A DNA stretch of 41,395 nt from Candidatus Zixiibacteriota bacterium (GTDB lineage Bacteria; Zixibacteria; MSB-5A5; GN15; FEB-12): the NCBI GenBank assembly GCA_024276275.1, contig JAJRXM010000048.1:1-41395 (forward strand), written 5' to 3'. Shown piece by piece: positions 32,795 through 39,596 of this stretch. The translations under genes were made by a program, and so were the position numbers. Position 1 is the first letter of the stretch. Every line of letters begins with the position of its first letter. Under the pieces are notes generated by a model, which was given only the letters and a program-made list of their open reading frames with translations, was not told the DNA's origin and did no database searches.

Positions 32795-34759
32795 ATGAAA
32801 TTTAAAGCATCAATCGGACTTATTACTCTCCTCCTCATTGTAACCGCCATTACAATTCAAGCAAGAGACATGAAACAAGTCAAAGTGTTTATTGACGACA
32901 AAACAATGCTTGAAACACTATTCTCAATGTCTTTGGATATTGTCGAACGAGGTTCCGATTATATCGGAATTTATACCGATTCGACCGAATTAAAAGAAAT
33001 TCAACAATACGGTTTTAGAACTGAAATTGTCTACGACGATGTTGTTGCTCATTATCAATCACGCATATTTAAAAGAGGTGCCGACATACAGGGTATGGGC
33101 GGATTTAAGACTTTATCGGAAATAAATGCCGCTGTTGATACGATAATAGCTGATCATCCCTCGATAGTTTCAAATAAAATTTCTCTCGGTCAAACAATCG
33201 AAGGCAGAGATATTTGGGCAATTCAGATTTCCGATAACCCGAATATAACTGAAAATGAACCTGAAGTTTTATATCATGCAGCGATTCATGCTCGGGAAGT
33301 TATTACTCCTGAAGTTTTGCTTTATTTTATGAACCACTTAACTGATAATTACGGAACAGACCCCGAAGTAACAGACATAGTTGACAACCGTCAGCTTTGG
33401 TTTGTACTTGTTGTAAACCCTGACGGATATTTTCATAATGAAGTTATCGAACCTACCGGGGGTGGCTTGTGGAGAAAAAACCGTCGCGACAACGGTGACG
33501 GTACTTTTGGTGTTGATTTAAACCGAAATTATGGACATAAATGGGGATATGATGACTTAGGTTCATCACCGGTAACTTCAAGTCAAACGTACCGAGGTAC
33601 CGGACCTTTTTCAGAACCTGCCCCTCAGGCAATGAAAGCATTTATTGAAGCACATGATTTTGTTATTACCGTAGATTATCATTCTTATTCTGATTTAGTT
33701 CTTTGGCCATGGGGATATGATTTATTATATACCGAAGATGAAAATATTTTTAGCCTGCTTGGTGATTCTATTGCCGCTTACAATGGCTACGCCCCGGGTC
33801 CCGGATGGACTTTGTATGTCACAAACGGCGATGTAACCGATTGGGGGTACGGTGACGTATCTGCAAAAGGGAAAAACATTGCATTAACAATTGAAGTAGG
33901 CAGCGGCTCTGACGGATTCTGGCCTGACCCAATTAATATCCCAACTTTAGTTGCCGAAAATCTTGCTCCTAATTTGTTTCTTGCAAAAGTTGCAAGTGAT
34001 ATATATCAACGAGTTCCACCTAAAACTCCGACAATGTTTGTAGACAATATTGTTGATTCTGTTAGTTATAATGTCAACTGGTCTCTAATTGATACAGTTA
34101 ATCCGGCTGTTGAATATGAATTAGTTGAATTGCAAGGGTTCTCGGCAGATTTTGATAATGGTAATAATTTTGATAATTGGAACAACTCGGGTTTTCTGAT
34201 TTCAAGTTCTCAATTTGTCAGTTCTCCATCATCATTTTATTCTGATTCTGCCAACAATCTATATACGACTATGACTACTACAGAACCGTATCTTGTTCCA
34301 CCGACAGATAGTATAAGTTTTCAAGCAAAATACGATATTGAAGCTAATTGGGATTATGCTTATGTAGAAGTATCTACTGATGGAACAAACTTTACATCAA
34401 TAGCAGGTACAATTACAACTACCTCAAATCCAAACGGACAAAACAGCGGTAACGGTATTACCGGGTCAACAGGCGGAAACTGGGTTACTGCCTACTTCGA
34501 CATTAGTTCTTACTCCGGGCAAAATATATTTATCAGATTAGCTTATAAAACAGACGGCTGGGTTGTGGAAGAAGGTTTCCGTGTTGATGATTTTTATCCT
34601 GTCGTATCATTTGCTACTACTACTATTGTATCATCTACAATTGCTGATACATTTTATACTTTTACCGATAAACCGGTCGGTAGTTACTATTATAAAGTAC
34701 GAGGAAAAGATGCTGAGAACCAATGGTCTAACTTTACCAAAACCAAAAAACAAATGTGA
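32795..34759 (+). CDS. secreted M14 zinc carboxypeptidase (catalytic part; reading frame shifts at the 3' end)
   Basis: A signal peptide (IGLITLLLIVTAITIQA) and a propeptide-like region precede the M14 domain (about residues 100-410). Zinc ligands are in IHAREVITPE (HxxE) and TVDYHSYSDL (His). Substrate-binding VDLNRNYGHKW and the catalytic glutamate in ALTIEVG are intact. Residues about 440-610 form a MAM/jelly-roll-like domain (SADFDNGNNFDNWNNSGF through EEGFRVDDFYPV), then a fibronectin-like strand set. The frame ends at TGA 34757-34759 after KTKKQM, just past an A6 run (34745-34750). With one extra A the frame would pass straight into the calcium-repeat region downstream. Such enzymes trim C-terminal residues from peptides outside the cell. 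Confidence 0.9.
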   Translation: MKFKASIGLITLLLIVTAITIQARDMKQVKVFIDDKTMLETLFSMSLDIVERGSDYIGIYTDSTELKEIQQYGFRTEIVYDDVVAHYQSRIFKRGADIQGMGGFKTLSEINAAVDTIIADHPSIVSNKISLGQTIEGRDIWAIQISDNPNITENEPEVLYHAAIHAREVITPEVLLYFMNHLTDNYGTDPEVTDIVDNRQLWFVLVVNPDGYFHNEVIEPTGGGLWRKNRRDNGDGTFGVDLNRNYGHKWGYDDLGSSPVTSSQTYRGTGPFSEPAPQAMKAFIEAHDFVITVDYHSYSDLVLWPWGYDLLYTEDENIFSLLGDSIAAYNGYAPGPGWTLYVTNGDVTDWGYGDVSAKGKNIALTIEVGSGSDGFWPDPINIPTLVAENLAPNLFLAKVASDIYQRVPPKTPTMFVDNIVDSVSYNVNWSLIDTVNPAVEYELVELQGFSADFDNGNNFDNWNNSGFLISSSQFVSSPSSFYSDSANNLYTTMTTTEPYLVPPTDSISFQAKYDIEANWDYAYVEVSTDGTNFTSIAGTITTTSNPNGQNSGNGITGSTGGNWVTAYFDISSYSGQNIFIRLAYKTDGWVVEEGFRVDDFYPVVSFATTTIVSSTIADTFYTFTDKPVGSYYYKVRGKDAENQWSNFTKTKKQM

Positions 34760-35610
34760 TACCTTCTACTTCTGCATGCTTTACAGCAGGCGACATTGAC
34801 AATGATGGCTTAGCACTATCTGTTGCCGATATGACATATTTGACAAGGTATATTGAAGGTACCGGAGCTGCTCCTGACATTCTTTATTCTGCCGACATGA
34901 ACGGTGATTGTGTAGTCTCACCTGCTGATGTTACGACTTATCAGGATTATTTTGTAAACGGTTTATCGGTTTTTCCTGTTTATCCGGTTCCTACCTGTTG
35001 TAACCCTGATATTGACCGAGACGGTGACGGTATATTTGACCCTGATGAAACAACAATCGGTACTAATCAGTTAGCCATAGATTCCGACGGAGATTCAATC
35101 GACGACTTAACAGAAGTCGGAGATATCTTAAATCCTACAGATACAGACAACGACGGTTTGATTGATGCTCTTGACCCGGATGATGACGGTGATTCTGTTC
35201 CGACAATTGATGAACTCGCCAGAGGTGATACTGATTTAGACGGCATTCCCGATTATCTTGATAGCGACGATGACGATGACGGTGTTTTGACACTTGTTGA
35301 TAATTGTCCTTTAGTTCAGAACCCTCTACAGACAGATACCGACTCTGACGGTATTGGTGATGCTTGTGATGCCTGTTGTATTGTCGACCGTGGTAATGTA
35401 AACAATGGACCTGATGACGGAACCTTGACAGGGTCTGTTGATATTTCAGATTTAGTCATGCTGATTGCATACATGTTCCAAGGCGGTCCGGGACCTTTTT
35501 GTCCGGAAGAAGGAGATATCGACGGGTCTGGAAGTCTTGATATTTCTGATGCTGTAGTATTGGTTGCCTTTATGTTCCAAGGCGGACCTCCTCCTGCTCC
35601 ATGCCCATAA
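34756..35610 (+). pseudogene. dockerin-like and thrombospondin type-3 repeat region, out of frame with the M14 gene
   Basis: The downstream frame starts right at the M14 stop and has no ribosome binding site. It reads as a dockerin pair (GDIDNDGLALSVADMTYL, DMNGDCVVSPADVTTYQD), then TSP type-3 calcium repeats (DIDRDGDGIFDPDE, DSDGDSIDDLTEVGD, DTDNDGLIDALDPDDDGD), then a second dockerin pair (GSVDISDLVMLIAYMFQGG, DIDGSGSLDISDAVVLVAF). This architecture is the usual C-terminus of secreted M14 proteins in FCB-type candidate phyla. It almost certainly belongs to the upstream gene, with a one-base shift in the A-run at 34745-34750. No cohesin gene is present, so the dockerins may serve as calcium-stabilised stalks or attachment parts. 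Confidence 0.8.
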
Positions 35611-35626
35611 TAAATACCTAATAAAT

Positions 35627-35670
35627 AAGTCGGGTTCTATCTTGTAAAGTAAACAGATGGTACCCGACTA
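35627..35670. repeat. family A repeat, copy 3, after the M14/dockerin gene
   Basis: Arms GTCGGGT (35629-35635) and ACCCGAC (35662-35668) enclose a 26-nt centre. The left end GTCGGGTTCTAT is identical to the start of the copy at 1383. It lies 16 nt after the stop codon. Confidence 0.65.
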
Positions 35671-35687
35671 TCTATATTTTTAAATAC

Positions 35688-35715
35688 ATTTTGTGTAATT
35701 CAATTTACACAAAAT
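35688..35715. repeat. 11-bp inverted repeat
   Basis: ATTTTGTGTAA and TTACACAAAAT pair perfectly around a 6-nt loop. There is no T-run. It could be an mRNA end structure or a regulator site. Confidence 0.5.
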
Positions 35716-35836
35716 AATAACAACTGTTCATTTACCCTCTGAATATAATATCCATGAAAACATTGATGACCTTGTATAGATAAATATACTTTTTATAGTA
35801 TATATACTTGCCAATAATTTTAAAATTGACTATCAT

Positions 35837-35863
35837 GGTCTAATAGGTTTATTAGACCTTTTT
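35837..35863 (+). terminator. rho-independent terminator upstream of the propeller gene
   Basis: GGTCTAATA and TATTAGACC form a perfect 9-bp stem with loop GGTT, followed by five Ts. It is 227 nt past the M14/dockerin stop and 61 nt before the propeller gene, so it either ends a long 3' untranslated region or acts in the leader of the next gene. Confidence 0.8.
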
Positions 35864-35924
35864 AATAGTAAATCAAATTATAACTACTTAACTCATTAAT
35901 ATAATTCTTTTAGGAGAAACAACT

Positions 35925-37541
35925 ATGTACAATTACAAATCAGCAATTAATACAGTATTGATTGCTTGTACGCTTGTAATTTTAATTGCAGTATCAGTTT
36001 TTTCCGCTGAGTCAGAATGGACGGCGGAGTTTAAAAAAGATGTAAAGTGGATGCAGCTTACACCTACAGGACATTTAATTGTCGGTAGTGATGAAGGACT
36101 ATTTTCGATTGATCCTTCTGACGGCACTATCTTGTGGAAAGATGAAAATTTAAAAGGTATGAAAGAAGAACTCTTTGAAATTATTCCTCTCACACAGTAT
36201 GCAGTTATAAATAAAAGTAAAGGGTTTATGGGAGGTTTAAACAAATTAACTGTTATTGACTATGTATCCGGAAAAGAAAAATGGAATAGTGATAACCTTG
36301 ATATACATACCTCGGCAGGTCAATTTATTATCCCTGAAAAAAAGGCTCTTTTTTTACTCGGACAAGGAGCATCCGGTAGACCTTGGCCGAGATTAGTAAA
36401 TCTGGAAGATGGTGCTCTTATTTGGGGGAATAAAGATTTTTTTAAAAAGCGTAACCCACAAATGTTTAAATTATCCAAATTTAAACTGACTATTGTCGGA
36501 AATCAAAACCCCTTAGTTGATACAGATGAAACAATGATAACCTGTATGAACGGTAAAGCTATTCGTAAATGGGATTTGAATACAGGCCAAATGATTTGGG
36601 AAACTGAACTCAAAGAACTCAAAAAAGCTTCACCGGCACTTAATTTCGGATATGCACCCTTTCAGCTTGAAACAGATAAAAGTGTTGTTTATATCCCGGC
36701 AGTTAAATCACTATATGCCGTCAGCACAAAGGACGGTAGTTTGGTCTGGGGGAAAAAACCTGCCAAACTTGACGGTATGCCGTATCAAGTAGAATTACTT
36801 GACCAAGGGATATTAGTAAAGGGCGGTCCTAATAGCTTAGGTAAAGACGGAAAACCATATATGATGCTTCTTGACCCTGCAACCGGAGAACATAAATGGA
36901 AGAAAAAATTTGATAAATTAAAAAGATCAACTGGATTTGTCATTAAAGATAATTCTGCATATGTATACTCTGATAAAAATATTTATAAAATTGATATCGC
37001 AACAGGAACATATGAAGAGTGTGCCAAAAAAATTAAATTTGAAGGCAAAGAAACTCCAAACTCCTTAAGAATTACGGATGAAGGATTTTCATTGACATCA
37101 AGTCAAAACGTCATGATGGTTGGATTTGACGGTACTATAAAATTTCATACATATCATAAAGCTCCAGGTAGTTCTCTTTTTTCAAAAATTGCTTCAACAG
37201 CGATTATGACTGCGATAAATGTCGGTTCCGCAGCTGACGGTATTTCAAGAGCACAAAGATCCAGTACTGGAAGTGCCTCTTATTCACTTATGACAAGTAA
37301 CCCGTATATGTCTAAACGATTCAAGGCTACAAAAAGTGCTGACAAATATATGTACATACTCGGTAATCTTAAGTCTGATAATGAAAAAGGTCCGGGTATT
37401 GCAAAAGTTAACAAACTTACAGGTAAAACAGAAAATATGATTATTTTGAAAGATAAAAAACCTGTCTATGAAGTTGACAATATTGAATCTAAAATTTTCT
37501 ATATTAAAGACAAAAAGAAAATTATCTGTTATTCTTTATAA
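35925..37541 (+). CDS. secreted PQQ-like beta-propeller protein (BamB-type fold)
   Basis: A signal peptide (LIACTLVILIAVSVFSAES) leads a 538-residue protein of PQQ/WD-like blades. Each has the repeat LxxxDxxTGxxxW: GLFSIDPSDGTILWKDE, KLTVIDYVSGKEKWNSD, IRKWDLNTGQMIWETE, LYAVSTKDGSLVWGKK, MLLDPATGEHKWKKKF. About seven blades can be counted. Residues about 415-450 hold a non-repeat insertion rich in Ser, Thr and Ala (AIMTAINVGSAADGI). The fold resembles BamB, the outer-membrane assembly factor, but it has no lipobox and no other bam gene nearby. Enzymatic PQQ residues were not sought. A good AGGAG precedes the ATG. It has its own terminator. Confidence 0.8.
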   Translation: MYNYKSAINTVLIACTLVILIAVSVFSAESEWTAEFKKDVKWMQLTPTGHLIVGSDEGLFSIDPSDGTILWKDENLKGMKEELFEIIPLTQYAVINKSKGFMGGLNKLTVIDYVSGKEKWNSDNLDIHTSAGQFIIPEKKALFLLGQGASGRPWPRLVNLEDGALIWGNKDFFKKRNPQMFKLSKFKLTIVGNQNPLVDTDETMITCMNGKAIRKWDLNTGQMIWETELKELKKASPALNFGYAPFQLETDKSVVYIPAVKSLYAVSTKDGSLVWGKKPAKLDGMPYQVELLDQGILVKGGPNSLGKDGKPYMMLLDPATGEHKWKKKFDKLKRSTGFVIKDNSAYVYSDKNIYKIDIATGTYEECAKKIKFEGKETPNSLRITDEGFSLTSSQNVMMVGFDGTIKFHTYHKAPGSSLFSKIASTAIMTAINVGSAADGISRAQRSSTGSASYSLMTSNPYMSKRFKATKSADKYMYILGNLKSDNEKGPGIAKVNKLTGKTENMIILKDKKPVYEVDNIESKIFYIKDKKKIICYSL

Positions 37542-37559
37542 CAAAACTTTCAAATAACA

Positions 37560-37590
37560 TAAAAAGTCAGGATTAACATCCTGGCTTTTT
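37560..37590 (+). terminator. rho-independent terminator of the propeller gene
   Basis: AAAAAGTCAGGA and TCCTGGCTTTTT pair over 12 bp (one G-U pair) with a 6-nt loop, ending in five Ts. It lies 18 nt after the stop codon. Confidence 0.85.
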
Positions 37591-37598
37591 AAATAAAT

Positions 37599-37715
37599 TT
37601 ATTTAACACCCTTCGCAACTAAACTACTCCAAAACTCAATCAAGTTTCCCGATATATTCATGTCGTTTACTCCCTTTATCTTTAAATGTTCTAATAATTC
37701 GATATAAAGATTCAT
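37599..37715 (-). CDS. possible 38-residue small protein or gene remnant
   Basis: The minus strand reads MNLYIELLEHLKIKGVND, then MNISGNLIEFW to SLVAKGVK, TAA. Amino-acid use is protein-like (amphipathic helices), unlike chance AT-rich frames, but the ribosome binding site is weak (GAGAA). It is convergent with the propeller gene. It could be the C-terminal scrap of a lost gene. I do not recognise it. Confidence 0.3.
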   Translation of the reverse strand: MNLYIELLEHLKIKGVNDMNISGNLIEFWSSLVAKGVK

Positions 37716-37801
37716 TTTAAAAAAAAATTCTCAAGTATCAGAAAACCGGTCGCATTACAGTAAATGCGAAAACTATCCTTTTTTTCAATTCAATTGGTTT
37801 A

Positions 37802-37830
37802 TTGACAATAAAAGTCCATATTTATATATT
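37802..37830 (+). promoter_or_regulatory. sigma-70 promoter of the nitrilase gene
   Basis: TTGACA (37802-37807), 17-nt spacer, TATATT (37825-37830), 35 nt before the ATG. The short leader carries AAGGA. Confidence 0.7.
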
Positions 37831-37864
37831 AATAAAAACATAGACAAAAATACAAGGATATAAT

Positions 37865-38785
37865 ATGAATCAAAAAAATCAAATAACAAAAGTTGCAGTT
37901 GTGCAGGACTCCCCTGTTTTTTTTAATAAAGATGCGACTATTGATAAAGTTATATCGCTTATAAAAAAAGCATCGGATGCCGAGGCAAAACTTGTTTTAT
38001 TCCCTGAAGCATTTATTTCAGGTTATCCTGATTGGGTTTGGACATTGCAGCCGTCTAATAAAAAAGTTATGAGTGAAATGTATTCGGCATTGTATAATAG
38101 TGCTATTTCTGCTAATGATGATTCTATAAAGCTACTTTGTAATACTGCTAAAGAAAATAATATCTATCTGGTTATCGGTGCAAGTGAGAAAAACTCAGAG
38201 GCAAGTAATGCGACCTTGTTTAATTCGATGGTCTATATCAATAACCAAGGTGAGTTGCTTGGCATTCATCGCAAGTTGATTCCAACTGGTGGCGAACGTT
38301 TGATGTGGGGACAGGGCGATGGAACCACCCTGCATAGTTTTGATACACCCTTTGGAAAAATCGGCGGTTTGATATGCTGGGAAAATTATATGCCTCTTTC
38401 CCGGGTTGCGATGTATAACCAAGCAGTGCAAATATTTTTAGCTCCGACTTGGGATTCATCGGAAGGGTGGCATAATGCGATGAAACATATTGCTCTTGAG
38501 GGTGGCATGTATGTCTTGAGTGCTACCCAAGCTCTCAAAAAAGATGAAATCCCTGACAGCTGTGAATTTAAAAATCTGTATGCTGAAGACCGTGAATGGA
38601 TTAACAAAGGTAACAGTTGTATTATAAATCCAAAAGGACAAGTAATAGCAGAACCGCTAAAAGCCGAGCAAGGTATATTATATGCTGATATCGACCTTGC
38701 TGAAATTCCAAATCAGAAATGGTTGTTTGATTCAGCTGGACATTACGCCCGCCCCGATGTCTTCAACTTCTCAGTAAATAAGTAG
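37865..38785 (+). CDS. nitrilase (carbon-nitrogen hydrolase, nitrilase branch)
   Basis: The Glu-Lys-Cys triad is complete: LVLFPEAFISGYPDW (Glu), IHRKLIPTGGERLMW (Lys) and GGLICWENYMPL (Cys). The CWEN form around the cysteine and the loop GYPDWVW are typical of true nitrilases that hydrolyse nitriles to acids and ammonia, rather than amidases. Other family blocks are FLAPTWDSSEGWHNAMKHIA and EGGMYVLSATQ. The length of 306 residues is normal for a core nitrilase, without the C-terminal extension that helps some enzymes form spirals. The gene stands alone with its own promoter. The substrate is unknown. Confidence 0.92.
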   Translation: MNQKNQITKVAVVQDSPVFFNKDATIDKVISLIKKASDAEAKLVLFPEAFISGYPDWVWTLQPSNKKVMSEMYSALYNSAISANDDSIKLLCNTAKENNIYLVIGASEKNSEASNATLFNSMVYINNQGELLGIHRKLIPTGGERLMWGQGDGTTLHSFDTPFGKIGGLICWENYMPLSRVAMYNQAVQIFLAPTWDSSEGWHNAMKHIALEGGMYVLSATQALKKDEIPDSCEFKNLYAEDREWINKGNSCIINPKGQVIAEPLKAEQGILYADIDLAEIPNQKWLFDSAGHYARPDVFNFSVNK

Positions 38786-38792
38786 TATATTC

Positions 38793-38822
38793 TGTCATTC
38801 CCGACTTGATCGGGAATCCAGA
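38793..38822. repeat. GTCATTCCCGACTTGATCGGGAATCC-type repeat, copy 1
   Basis: TGTCATTCCCGA-cttga-TCGGGAATCCAGA contains a 7-bp hairpin TTCCCGA/TCGGGAA. A degenerate copy in inverse orientation lies at 39165-39195. This type of short palindromic repeat is widespread in bacterial genomes. Confidence 0.7.
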
Positions 38823-38873
38823 AGAATGTCCAAACCGCAGGGGTTTCGACCAATAAAAATTATTTACATTTAT

Positions 38874-39059
38874 TTATGGAACGGTTGATGTGCATTGGTT
38901 ATTATATTTTTTATTTAAATCTATAAAATGTTCATTGTTTTCTTTGATAAGACTGCGATTAATATCTAAAATATTATCAATGAAAGAATAAAGATATGAG
39001 GATAAGAATCGTTCTTCCCAATTCAATAGTTCTTTAGTTTTATCGTTATCTTGACTCAT
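38874..39059 (-). CDS. hypothetical small protein
   Basis: This 61-residue acidic frame reads MSQDNDKTKELLNWEERFLS, then YLYSFIDNILDINRSLIKEN and ends CTSTVP. It is rich in helix formers and has protein-like composition. An ATGGGG stretch a few nt upstream could serve as a weak ribosome binding site. It is bracketed by two inverted copies of a palindromic repeat (38793 and 39165), so it may be cargo or a remnant. No family is recognised. Confidence 0.4.
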   Translation of the reverse strand: MSQDNDKTKELLNWEERFLSSYLYSFIDNILDINRSLIKENNEHFIDLNKKYNNQCTSTVP

Positions 39060-39164
39060 TTGTACCCCATCTTATTGAGGTGGGATGAATGATGTCTCTC
39101 CAATTTTTTAAATATTTAGACATACTTTAAATTCGGGAAATAGGAGTTCTATGTCAATTAAAAA

Positions 39165-39195
39165 GACTGGATCCGTAATCAAGTTGGGAATGACA
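39165..39195. repeat. GTCATTCCCGACTTGATCGGG-type repeat, copy 2 (inverted, degenerate)
   Basis: CTGGATCCGTAATCAAGT followed by TGGGAATGACA matches the reverse complement of 38793-38822 at about 24 of 29 positions. The hairpin-forming left arm has decayed. Confidence 0.55.
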
Positions 39196-39321
39196 TTATG
39201 TAAAACTTACTTTCACTTTCTCTACACGTTCTCACTATTTTTTTACAACATTACATATTATGAACAACTTATTTATAAGAAAGAAAATTCTATGTACAAA
39301 ATCACTACAAATAATATGAGC

Positions 39322-39344
39322 AAAAATGGCTTAAAGCCATTTTT
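39322..39344. repeat. near-perfect palindrome
   Basis: AAAAATGGCTT-a-AAGCCATTTTT is an 11-bp inverted repeat with a 1-nt centre; the right arm ends in Ts. Another AAGCCATTT follows 13 nt later. It may act as a bidirectional terminator. Confidence 0.5.
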
Positions 39345-39535
39345 CCAGGCAAAGCCATTTCGCTATAACAGATTGAGTCTGTTTTGTTTAGAACAAAAAA
39401 ACAGGTAGAAAAATGCATTAAAAAAGATGTTTTATATGCGACTGAACCCATTTTTTATTCCGAACAGACTGGATTTCGTGTCAAGAACTGAATGGAGTTG
39501 ATAACAGATGAAGCAAAGAATTAGAAAAAATTGTA

Positions 39536-39590
39536 GTAGTAGGTCGGTGTTCCGATTCAATAAAATTATAATAGTGAGAAACCCGACAAT
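39536..39590. repeat. family A repeat, copy 4, at the 3' end of carB
   Basis: GTAGTAGGTCGGTGTTCCGA through GTGAGAAACCCGACAAT closely matches 11708-11763. It ends 6 nt from the carB stop codon, on the downstream side of that gene. Confidence 0.75.
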
Positions 39591-39596
39591 CTTTTG

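Larger units (their letters stand above)
35671..35924. other. intergenic region with two hairpins
   Basis: The gap between the M14/dockerin region and the propeller gene has no gene. It contains an 11-bp inverted repeat at 35688-35715 and a terminator at 35837-35863. Confidence 0.5.
39060..39535. other. intergenic region with repeats
   Basis: No supported gene. It holds the inverted repeat copy at 39165-39195 and a palindrome at 39322-39344. An 85-codon plus-strand frame (39151-39408) has a good AGGAG but translates the repeat and palindrome, so I leave it out. Confidence 0.5.

Noticed and set aside
34742..34756. Efficient programmed -1 frameshift site
   Set aside because: The zero-frame codons are ACC AAA AAA CAA, which does not make a standard X XXY YYZ heptamer, and I see no strong stem just downstream. 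A missing A in the run is simpler.
39151..39408. 85-codon plus-strand frame with a good AGGAG
   Set aside because: It translates the inverted palindromic repeat at 39165-39195 and the palindrome at 39322-39344, and shows no protein-like conservation pattern.
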